Positions 8,278 through 15,328 of a DNA stretch of 64,000 bases are shown piece by piece. Under the pieces are notes generated by a model. The model was not told where the DNA came from, searched no databases, and saw nothing but the letters and a program-made list of their open reading frames with translations. Location: positions 21,277-85,276 of the forward strand of contig CALVTS010000002.1 of the NCBI GenBank assembly GCA_944363035.1, given 5' to 3'. A program made the position numbers and the translations under genes. The first letter of the stretch is position 1. Each line of letters opens with the position of its first letter. The DNA comes from an uncultured Clostridia bacterium (GTDB lineage Bacteria > Bacillota > Clostridia > Christensenellales > CAG-917).

Positions 8278-11200
8278 ATGGTAAACAGATTGTTTGTTGA
8301 AAAGAGAGCGGAGCTTGCGCATGAGGCAAAAGCGCTTTTTTCCGAGGCGACGGGTATGCTCGGAGTGCGCGGGCTCACCAAGGTCAGAGTGGTCAACCGC
8401 TATGACGTGGAGGGCGCGGACGGCGAGCTTTTGAGATATGCCGAACGCAACATTTTTTCGGAGCCTCAGCTCGACCTCGTGAGCGATGTTTTGGAGTGCG
8501 ACGGTGCGTCCGTCGTGTTCGGCGTCGAGCCTCTCCCCGGTCAGTTCGACCAGCGCGCGGATTCCGCCGCGCAGTGCATCCAGCTCGTGTCGCGCGGGGA
8601 AAAGCCCGTCGTGCGCACCGCGAAATTCTATGTCCTTTACGGCGACATCGCCGCCGAGGACGCCGAGAAGATAAAAAGATTCGTCATCAATCCCGTGGAG
8701 TGCAGGGAGGCTGATCTCGCTCTCCCCGAGACCCTCAGGACGGAATACCCCGCCCCACACGACGTGGAGGTGCTCGAAGGGTTCATAAATATGGGAGAGG
8801 AGGAGCTCGCGGGGTTCGTCAAAAAGTACGGGCTCGCGATGGACGCGGACGACGTGAGGTTCTGCCGCGACTATTTCGCTTCCGAAAAGAGAGATCCCAC
8901 CCTCACCGAGGTCAGGATGATCGACACCTATTGGTCCGATCACTGCCGTCACACCACCTTCCTCACCACCATCGACAAGGCGGAATTCGAGGACGAGGAA
9001 GTGGAGGCGGCATGGAAGGATTATCTCGCCGCTCGCGAGAAGCTCGGGCGCACCCGAAAGCCCGTCAATCTCATGGACATCGCCACCATAGCGGCGAAGC
9101 TCCTGCGCAAGGAGGGCAAGCTCCCCGACCTCGACGAATCGGAGGAGATCAATGCCTGTACTGTCAAGATAAAGGTCACCGTGGACGGGAAAGAGGAGGA
9201 TTGGCTCCTGCTTTTCAAAAACGAGACCCACAATCATCCCACCGAGATAGAACCCTTCGGCGGCGCGGCGACCTGCATAGGCGGCGCCATCCGCGACCCC
9301 CTTTCCGGGAGAGCGTATGTATATTCCGCCATGCGCGTCACGGGCGCGGGAGACCCTCTCACCCCCATAGAGGACACCCTCCCGGGCAAACTGCCCCAAA
9401 AGAAGATAGTCACCACGGCGGCGGCGGGATACAGCTCTTACGGCAATCAGATAGGGCTCGCCACCGGCATAGTGGACGAGATATATCACAGCGGCTACGT
9501 CGCAAAGAGATTGGAGATAGGCGCGGTGACGGGGGCGGCTCCCGCCCGCAACGTCGTGCGCGAAACTCCCGCTCCCGGGGACGTGGTCATCCTCCTCGGC
9601 GGCAGGACGGGCAGGGACGGTTGCGGCGGCGCGACGGGCTCCTCCAAGGCGCACAGCGCGAGCTCGCTTTCCACTTGCGGCGCGGAGGTGCAAAAGGGCA
9701 ACGCGCCCGAAGAGCGCAAGCTGCAAAGGCTCTTCCGCGATTCCGAAGCCTCCCTCCTCATCAAGAGGTGCAACGACTTCGGCGCGGGCGGGGTCTCTGT
9801 CGCGATAGGGGAGCTCGCCGACGGGCTTTACATCGACCTCAACGCCGTCCCCAAGAAATATGAGGGGTTGGACGGCACCGAACTTGCCATCAGCGAATCT
9901 CAGGAGAGGATGGCGGTGGTCGTAGCTCCGGAGAATGCGGAAAGATTCCGCAAGCTCGCGGATGCGGAAAACCTTGAAGCCACGGTCGTCGCGAGAGTCA
10001 CGGAGGAACCCAGGCTCCGCATGGAGTGGAACGGGAAGATCATCGTGGACATCTCCCGTGAATTTCTCAACTCGAACGGCGCAGAGAAGCACGCCGAAGC
10101 AAGGCAGAAAAAGGCGGGCGACCTCAAAAAGGCATTGCCCTCCGATTTTGCGGCGGGGATGAAAGCGCTGGTCGGCGACCTCAACGTCTGTTCCAAGCGC
10201 GGGCTTTCGGAGCGCTTCGACAGCACCATCGGCGCGGGCACGGTCATGATGCCTTTCGGCGGCAGGAACCAGCTCACGCCCATACAGTGCATGGTCAACA
10301 AGATCTCGGTGGAAAAAGGCGAAACAGACACTTGTTCCCTCATGTCCTGGGGGTTTAACCCTTATATCAGCGAAAAGAGCCCCTTCCACGGCGCGTATCT
10401 CGCGGTGGTGGAGAGCGTGGCGAAACTGGTGTGCGCGGGGGCTTCGACCGAGAAGGTATACCTCACTTTCCAGGAGTATTTCGAAAAGCCCATGGGCAAG
10501 GCGGAAAGGTGGGGCAAGCCGCTTGCGGCGCTCCTCGGAGCATACCGTGCTCAGCGCGATCTCGGCATGGGCGCGATAGGGGGCAAGGACAGCATGAGCG
10601 GCACTTTCGAACACATCGACGTGCCTCCCACCCTCGTTTCCTTTGCCGTGACCACCGAAAAGTGCGGCGAAGCCGTGTCTCCCGAATTCAAAAAAGCGGG
10701 CAGTACAGTGCGCCTCGTCGAATGTCCGTGCGGAAAGGACGGTCTCCCCGTCGCGGAAGAATTTTTGAAAAATGCCGCCCGGGTGCACTCTCTCATGCGC
10801 GAGGGCAAGGTGCTTTCGGCGTTTACGCCCTGCTACGGCGGCGTGGCGGAAGCCGTCTTCAAGTGTGCGATAGGCAACGGATTCGGTTTTGAATTTGCGG
10901 ACGGCGCGTCTCTTAACGACATATTCGGCTACAAATACGGTTCATTCCTTATGGAATGCGGCGAGGATGTGACCTTGGGGCGTGAGATAGGAAAAGTCAC
11001 CGAGGAACAAGTCTTTGCTTTCGGCGGAGAAAAGGTGTGCGCAAAAGAATTGCTCTCCGATTACGAAAACAAGTTGGAGAGCGTATATCCCTGCAACATC
11101 TCGCAGGGCGGAGGAGACATCCCCGCCGTGAGTTACACCGCAGGCAAGGCGTGCGCGGGCGGGACGCACTTCGGCGCGCCCGAGATGCTCATCCCCGTAT

Positions 11201-11973
11201 TCCCTGGCACGAACTGCGAATACGACACCGCAAAAGCGGCAAGCCGCGCCGGCATCAAGCCGAGGATATTCGTCATCAACAACCTCACTCCCGCCGCGGT
11301 GGCGGAGTCCGTGGAAAAATTTGCGAGACTCATCGCCGACGCGCAGATGATATTCATCCCCGGCGGGTTCTCGGGAGGCGACGAGCCTGACGGGAGCGGC
11401 AAGTTCATCACCTCCTTCTTCCGCAACGCGATGGTCACGGACGCGGTGAGGGAGCTCCTGAAAAAGAGAGAGGGGCTGATGGCGGGCATCTGCAACGGAT
11501 TCCAGGCGCTCATCAAACTCGGGCTGGTCACCCACGGCGACATCGTGGACGCGGCGGAGGACTATCCCACCCTCACATACAACACCATCGCGCGTCACCA
11601 ATCCATGATAGTGCGCACGCGCATATGTTCGAATCTTTCTCCCTGGCTCGCCGCCCGCGAGGTCGGGGATGTGGTCAGCGTGCCCGTCTCCCACGGCGAG
11701 GGCAGGTTCATGGCGAACGCCGAGTGGCTGGACAGGCTCATGAAAAGAGGACAGATCGCGACGCAGTATGTGGACCTTTCGGGCAGACCCACCATGAACG
11801 TGGCGTACAATCCCAACGGAAGCGATCTCGCGGTGGAGGGCATCACTTCGCCGGACGGCAGGGTGCTCGGCAAGATGGGACACAGCGAACGCGTGGGGGA
11901 CGGTCTTTACAAGAACGTGCCCGGCGACTACGACATGGGGCTCTTCCGCTCCGCCGTCGCGTACTTCAAATGA
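8278..11973 (+). CDS. purL: phosphoribosylformylglycinamidine synthase PurL (large single-chain form)
   Basis: 1231 aa, converting FGAR and glutamine to FGAM. It is the long fused form with a C-terminal class I glutaminase domain, so no separate purQ or purS is needed. The synthetase part shows NETHNHPTEIEPFGGAATCIGGAIRD (split over residues about 317-345), GIGGKDSMSGT-like AIGGKDSMSGT, and repeated AIR-synthase-type modules. The amidotransferase part shows FPGTNCEYD, IPGGFSGGDEPDGSGK, the nucleophile in GICNGFQALIKLG, and SHGEGRF with the triad His nearby. The subtype resembles the clostridial/streptococcal PurL branch. Its ribosome-binding site is GGAGG. Confidence 0.95.
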   Translation: MVNRLFVEKRAELAHEAKALFSEATGMLGVRGLTKVRVVNRYDVEGADGELLRYAERNIFSEPQLDLVSDVLECDGASVVFGVEPLPGQFDQRADSAAQCIQLVSRGEKPVVRTAKFYVLYGDIAAEDAEKIKRFVINPVECREADLALPETLRTEYPAPHDVEVLEGFINMGEEELAGFVKKYGLAMDADDVRFCRDYFASEKRDPTLTEVRMIDTYWSDHCRHTTFLTTIDKAEFEDEEVEAAWKDYLAAREKLGRTRKPVNLMDIATIAAKLLRKEGKLPDLDESEEINACTVKIKVTVDGKEEDWLLLFKNETHNHPTEIEPFGGAATCIGGAIRDPLSGRAYVYSAMRVTGAGDPLTPIEDTLPGKLPQKKIVTTAAAGYSSYGNQIGLATGIVDEIYHSGYVAKRLEIGAVTGAAPARNVVRETPAPGDVVILLGGRTGRDGCGGATGSSKAHSASSLSTCGAEVQKGNAPEERKLQRLFRDSEASLLIKRCNDFGAGGVSVAIGELADGLYIDLNAVPKKYEGLDGTELAISESQERMAVVVAPENAERFRKLADAENLEATVVARVTEEPRLRMEWNGKIIVDISREFLNSNGAEKHAEARQKKAGDLKKALPSDFAAGMKALVGDLNVCSKRGLSERFDSTIGAGTVMMPFGGRNQLTPIQCMVNKISVEKGETDTCSLMSWGFNPYISEKSPFHGAYLAVVESVAKLVCAGASTEKVYLTFQEYFEKPMGKAERWGKPLAALLGAYRAQRDLGMGAIGGKDSMSGTFEHIDVPPTLVSFAVTTEKCGEAVSPEFKKAGSTVRLVECPCGKDGLPVAEEFLKNAARVHSLMREGKVLSAFTPCYGGVAEAVFKCAIGNGFGFEFADGASLNDIFGYKYGSFLMECGEDVTLGREIGKVTEEQVFAFGGEKVCAKELLSDYENKLESVYPCNISQGGGDIPAVSYTAGKACAGGTHFGAPEMLIPVFPGTNCEYDTAKAASRAGIKPRIFVINNLTPAAVAESVEKFARLIADAQMIFIPGGFSGGDEPDGSGKFITSFFRNAMVTDAVRELLKKREGLMAGICNGFQALIKLGLVTHGDIVDAAEDYPTLTYNTIARHQSMIVRTRICSNLSPWLAAREVGDVVSVPVSHGEGRFMANAEWLDRLMKRGQIATQYVDLSGRPTMNVAYNPNGSDLAVEGITSPDGRVLGKMGHSERVGDGLYKNVPGDYDMGLFRSAVAYFK

Positions 11974-12020
11974 CGCGCGGGAGAAGATAAAACGTAATAA
12001 TCCTAACGGAGAAAATAACT

Positions 12021-13529
12021 ATGGCAAAGTATTTCGAGGAACCGTCAAGAACATTCAGCGAATATCTCCTCATCCCCGGCTATACGGATGAGAATTGTAT
12101 CCCCGCCAACGTGAGCCTCAAAACTCCGCTGGTCAAGTTCGCGAGGGGAGAGGAGCCCGCGATCTCCCTCAACATACCTCTCGTCTCCGCGATAATGCAG
12201 TCGGTGAGCAACGATACCCTCGCGATAGCTCTCGCGAGAGAGGGCGGTATGTCCTTCATCTACGGCTCGCAGAGCGTGGAAAACGAAGCCGCCATGGTGC
12301 GCCGCGTCAAGAATTATAAGGCGGGTTTCGTGGTGTCAGACTCCAACCTGACCCCCGACAACACCCTGGCGGACGTCCTTGAACTCGTGAGAGTGAAAGG
12401 ACACAACACCATCGCCGTCACACACGACGGGAGCAGTTTCGGCAAACTGCTCGGCATAGTGACCAGCCGCGATTACCGCGTCAGCCGTATGCCTTTGGAG
12501 ACCCCCGTCAAGGAGTTCATGACCCCGCTGGAAAAGCTCATCACCGCCCCCGCGTCCACGGGGCTGGCGGAAGCGAACGACATAATTTGGGAGCACAAGC
12601 TCAATTCCATACCCATCCTGTCCGAGGAGGGGAACCTGATGTATATGGTATTCCGCAAGGATTACGCTCAGCACAAGGAGAACCCCTTGGAGCTTCTGGA
12701 CGGACACAAGAGATATATGGTGGGCGCGGGCATAAACACCCTGGATTACGAAAAGAGGGTCCCCGCCCTCATTGACGCGGGCGTTGACGTGCTGTGCATA
12801 GACTCCTCGGAGGGGTACAGCATTTGGCAGAAGCGTACTTTGGAATTCATCCGCAAGAACTACGGCGACAGCGTGAAGGTTGGCGCGGGCAACGTGGTGG
12901 ACCGCGACGGCTTCATGTTCCTTGCCGAGTGCGGCGCGGATTTCGTCAAGGTCGGCATAGGCGGAGGTTCCATTTGCATAACCCGCGAGCAGAAGGGTAT
13001 AGGCCGCGGACAGGCGAGCGCTCTCATCGAAGTCGCCGAAGCCAGAAACGAGTACTACGAAAAGACGGGCATATATATCCCCATTTGCTCGGACGGCGGC
13101 ATCGTGCACGACTATCACATGACCCTCGCCCTCGCGATGGGCGCGGACTTCCTCATGCTGGGCAGATATTTCGCCCGCTTCGACGAGAGCCCCACGGACA
13201 AACTCAACATCAACGGAAACTACGTCAAAGAGTATTGGGGTGAGGGGAGCAACCGCGCGCGCAACTGGCAGCGTTACGACCTGGGCGGGAAATCCGGCCT
13301 TTCCTTCGAGGAGGGCGTGGACAGCTACGTCCCCTACGCCGGCAGCCTCAAAGACAACGTGGAGAAGAGCCTTTACAAGGTGCGTTCCACCATGTGCAAC
13401 TGCGGAGCGATCACGATAAAACAGCTCCAACAGACCGCGAAGATGACCGTTGTCTCTGCCACAAGCATCACGGAGGGCGGCGCTCACGACGTCATTCAGA
13501 AAAACACCGGCTATACCGGCAACAGATAA
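12021..13529 (+). CDS. guaB: inosine-5'-monophosphate dehydrogenase
   Basis: 502 aa, oxidising IMP to XMP with NAD, the first step to GMP. It is a TIM barrel interrupted by two CBS domains (roughly residues 100-215: [23 protein letters not shown] and [20 protein letters not shown] regions). The catalytic loop is [13 protein letters not shown] with the active-site Cys near residue 317; most bacterial enzymes read GIGPGSICTTR, so this is a variant branch. GGIVHDYHM and MLGRYFARF mark the phosphate-binding end. Placement after purL in the same direction suggests IMP made by the operon is steered to guanine nucleotides. Confidence 0.92.
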   Translation: MAKYFEEPSRTFSEYLLIPGYTDENCIPANVSLKTPLVKFARGEEPAISLNIPLVSAIMQSVSNDTLAIALAREGGMSFIYGSQSVENEAAMVRRVKNYKAGFVVSDSNLTPDNTLADVLELVRVKGHNTIAVTHDGSSFGKLLGIVTSRDYRVSRMPLETPVKEFMTPLEKLITAPASTGLAEANDIIWEHKLNSIPILSEEGNLMYMVFRKDYAQHKENPLELLDGHKRYMVGAGINTLDYEKRVPALIDAGVDVLCIDSSEGYSIWQKRTLEFIRKNYGDSVKVGAGNVVDRDGFMFLAECGADFVKVGIGGGSICITREQKGIGRGQASALIEVAEARNEYYEKTGIYIPICSDGGIVHDYHMTLALAMGADFLMLGRYFARFDESPTDKLNINGNYVKEYWGEGSNRARNWQRYDLGGKSGLSFEEGVDSYVPYAGSLKDNVEKSLYKVRSTMCNCGAITIKQLQQTAKMTVVSATSITEGGAHDVIQKNTGYTGNR

Positions 13530-13538
13530 GAGGTCTCC

Positions 13539-14387
13539 ATGCAGATAATAGACGGAAAACTGGTTGCAAAGCTCACGCGCGAAGATATCGCGAGACAGGT
13601 GGCGGCGCTCCCGCAGGATAAGGCGGGGAAGATAGGGCTCGCCGTCATCCTTGTGGGCGACGATCCCGCAAGTCAGGTGTATGTGCGCAACAAGATCAAC
13701 GGTTGCGCAGAGGTGGGCATCGCCTCCACGCTCGTCAAAATGCCCGCGGATTCAGCTTTCGAGGACGTAGCGGCGAAGATAAAGGAACTCAACGCCGATC
13801 CCGAGGTCAGCGGCATACTCCTGCAACTGCCCGTGCCGAAACATCTCGACGAGGCGGGGCTCTTGCACCTCATCGACCCATCCAAGGACGTGGACGGGTG
13901 CCACTATGTGCAAAAGGGCAAACTCTGGACGGGAGAACCCGAGCTCATACCTTGCACGCCCTACGGCGTCATCAAATTGCTCGACCACTATTCCATCCCC
14001 ATAGAGGGCAAAAACGCAGTCGTAGTGGGACGCTCCAACCTCGTGGGCAAACCCCTCGCGCAACTTCTCCTCGACCGCAATGCTACGGTCACCATCTGCC
14101 ACAGCCGCACCAAGGACCTCGGCGAAGTGACCTCCCGCGCGGACATCCTCTGCGTCGCCATCGGCAAAGCCAAGTTTCTGAAAGCGGATATGGTCAAAGA
14201 GGGCGCGGTGGTCATTGACGTGGGTATGGATCGCGACGAAAACGGCAAACTCTGCGGCGACGTGGATTACGCCGAAGTCGCCCCCAAGTGTTCTTACATC
14301 ACCCCCGTCCCCGGCGGCGTCGGACCCATGACCGTCACTATGCTGTTGCAGAATACTGTCAAGGCGTATCAACTCTCCCACTCTTAA
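13539..14387 (+). CDS. folD: bifunctional methylene-THF dehydrogenase/cyclohydrolase FolD
   Basis: 282 aa. It interconverts 5,10-methylene-, methenyl- and 10-formyl-THF and provides the one-carbon donor for PurN and the AICAR transformylase. Conserved features: SQVYVRNKINGC near residue 48 with the catalytic Tyr and Lys, LLQLPVPKHLDE, the phrase KDVDGCH, the NADP loop VVVGRSNLVGKPLA and the C-terminal TPVPGGVGPMT. It is the last gene of the purine operon; a long structured hairpin begins inside its stop codon. Confidence 0.95.
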   Translation: MQIIDGKLVAKLTREDIARQVAALPQDKAGKIGLAVILVGDDPASQVYVRNKINGCAEVGIASTLVKMPADSAFEDVAAKIKELNADPEVSGILLQLPVPKHLDEAGLLHLIDPSKDVDGCHYVQKGKLWTGEPELIPCTPYGVIKLLDHYSIPIEGKNAVVVGRSNLVGKPLAQLLLDRNATVTICHSRTKDLGEVTSRADILCVAIGKAKFLKADMVKEGAVVIDVGMDRDENGKLCGDVDYAEVAPKCSYITPVPGGVGPMTVTMLLQNTVKAYQLSHS

Positions 14388-14552
14388 ACGCCGCCATTTG
14401 GCGAATAGCTGTGTCAGAGCCGCGATCCCGACCGCTTACGTACCCGGGGTCCCCGCGTGAAAATCTTTTATTTTCGCGTGGGGCAAAAGGAGTACGCGGC
14501 GCGTCCGTGAGTCGCGGCTCTTGCTTGCTCTTCATCCAAATGGGTGGCGTTT
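14386..14552. repeat. long imperfect hairpin element, form with nested insert
   Basis: The arms AAACGCCGCCATTTGG and CCAAATGGGTGGCGTTT pair at the ends, and a second tier AGAGCCGCGA (14416) pairs with TCGCGGCTCT (14512). The element begins within the folD stop codon. The apex carries a separate small hairpin (14444-14491) that is absent from the other copy at 36205. Confidence 0.8.
14444..14491. repeat. small GC hairpin nested in the long hairpin
   Basis: CCGGGGT is followed by a 14-bp stem with G-T wobbles (CCCCGCGTGAAAAT at 14451 against 14470-14483), then CAAAAGGA. It separates two GTAC tetramers that in the sister element at 36205 are separated by only GACCAA, so it looks like an insertion. 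A relative lies at 36480-36520. Confidence 0.6.
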
Positions 14553-14598
14553 TCACCATACGGGCGTTTGGGTGAGGGTATCTCCCAACCCGTCGTAC

Positions 14599-14775
14599 AC
14601 TTATTCGGAGTTCGTTTGACTCCCATGTGAACTCATTCGGAGTGGAGCTTGACTCCCACGAACACTCATTCGGAGTGGAGCTTGAATCCCACGAATACTT
14701 ATTCGAAGTGGAGCCTGAACTTTACGTCTCTCTTTTGGAGACGTGTTTGAACTCCACGTACACTTATTTGGAGAC
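14599..14775. repeat. tandem array of six 32-33-nt hairpin units
   Basis: Units start near 14599, 14631, 14664, 14697, 14729 and 14762. A typical unit is ACTCATTCGGAGTG then GAGCTTGACTCCCACGAAC. Most units can form a 4-5-bp hairpin GGAGT...ACTCC; unit 4 replaces it with GAAGT...ACTTT, a compensated change. Because some units are 32 and some 33 nt, the array is unlikely to encode a repeat protein, although a short + strand ORF crosses it. Confidence 0.75.
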
Positions 14776-14782
14776 GGAACTA

Positions 14783-14844
14783 CGCGCCGCTCAGCCAAAC
14801 TTGCACAGCGGGCGTTTGCGCCCGCTCTTGCAAGTCGCGGCGCG
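14783..14844. ncRNA. three-tier stem with covarying arms, copy 1
   Basis: Outer CGCGCCGC/GCGGCGCG, middle ACTTGC/GCAAGT, inner GCGGGCG/CGCCCGC with loop TTTG. In copies 2 and 3 the middle and inner tiers read GCGTTC/GAACGC and AGGCGGC/GCCGCCT. Both arms changed in step, the classic sign of a maintained structure. The transcript itself is inferred. Confidence 0.65.
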
Positions 14845-14994
14845 TATCTGCGATCTCGCAAGCTAGACGGCTATTAAGTAGACACGGGCTCGGTGCGCGT
14901 CGAGTCGCCCTCCTCGCCCCGCGAGCGACGTTCAGTCTATACTGGTATCCGCTTGATTGTGTGAGTGCGAAACTCAAACTTTTTTCAAGAGGTG

Positions 14995-15028
14995 TTTTCA
15001 TAAAGGCGCGATTGCGCCTTTATGAAAA
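14995..15028. other. perfect 15-bp stem with variable loop, copy 1
   Basis: TTTTCATAAAGGCGC pairs with GCGCCTTTATGAAAA around the loop GATT. The same stem occurs unchanged in copies 2 and 3 with loops AACCT and AGACT. Confidence 0.75.
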
Positions 15029-15147
15029 AGTAAATCCCGCATTTTAGGAGGAGCGAACTCTATTCCGAGTGGGGGAGGAGTCCCGAAGGGGAGGAGGGGG
15101 TACAATACTCCCATGTTAGGGGACGTACCCACAAATCAAATTAGATT

Positions 15148-15173
15148 GAGCACAGCGAAAATTCGCTGTGCTC
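15148..15173 (-). terminator. hairpin downstream of tRNA-Pro
   Basis: A perfect 12-bp stem GAGCACAGCGAA/TTCGCTGTGCTC starts 5 bases after the encoded CCA of tRNA-Pro. The run after it (AATCTAATTT) is weak, so this is a probable terminator or 3'-end processing hairpin. Confidence 0.55.
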
Positions 15174-15178
15174 TTGCG

Positions 15179-15255
15179 TGGTCTGGGTGAGAAGATTTGA
15201 ACTTCCGGCCTCTTGAACCCCATTCAAGCGCGCTACCAAGCTGCGCCACACCCAG
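15179..15255 (-). tRNA. tRNA-Pro (anticodon GGG), CCA encoded
   Basis: Read on the minus strand the sequence folds as a 7-bp acceptor (CTGGGTG/CACCCAG), a D arm GCGC with AGCTTGGTA, an anticodon arm CTTGA-ATGGGGT-TCAAG giving anticodon GGG, a T arm GGAAG-TTCAAAT-CTTCT, discriminator A and an encoded CCA (15179-15181). Confidence 0.95.
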
Positions 15256-15328
15256 ATATTTCTTTTGATTGCCGCATCATTATATAACACCCGCAAAAAT
15301 TATGCAAGGGATTGGGGCATACTTTTCC

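Larger units (their letters stand above)
14386..15130. repeat. structured repeat unit, copy 1
   Basis: A 745-bp non-coding block homologous to two tandem copies at 36205-37295. In order it contains: a long hairpin (14386-14552), a linker sharing CGGGCGTTTG, six 32-33-nt hairpin units (14599-14775), a three-tier stem (14783-14844), and a conserved block of about 280 nt (14845-15125). Stems are kept while sequences change, which argues for an RNA or a folded DNA element rather than a gene. A minus-strand ORF in the last part is broken in this copy by a one-base shorter loop. Confidence 0.85.

Noticed and set aside
7936..10788. A 950-codon open frame antisense to purL
   Set aside because: GC-rich codon bias of the real gene leaves the opposite frame open; no ribosome-binding site, no recognisable domain, and purL is certain.
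14599..14775. Short repeats at about 33-nt spacing considered as a CRISPR array
   Set aside because: The units are contiguous with no unique spacers, they degenerate gradually, and no cas gene is in the window.
14627..14866. A + strand ORF of 79 codons with an SFGVEL-type repeat
   Set aside because: Unit lengths of 32 and 33 shift the frame, the other copies do not keep the ORF, and no start with a ribosome-binding site is seen.
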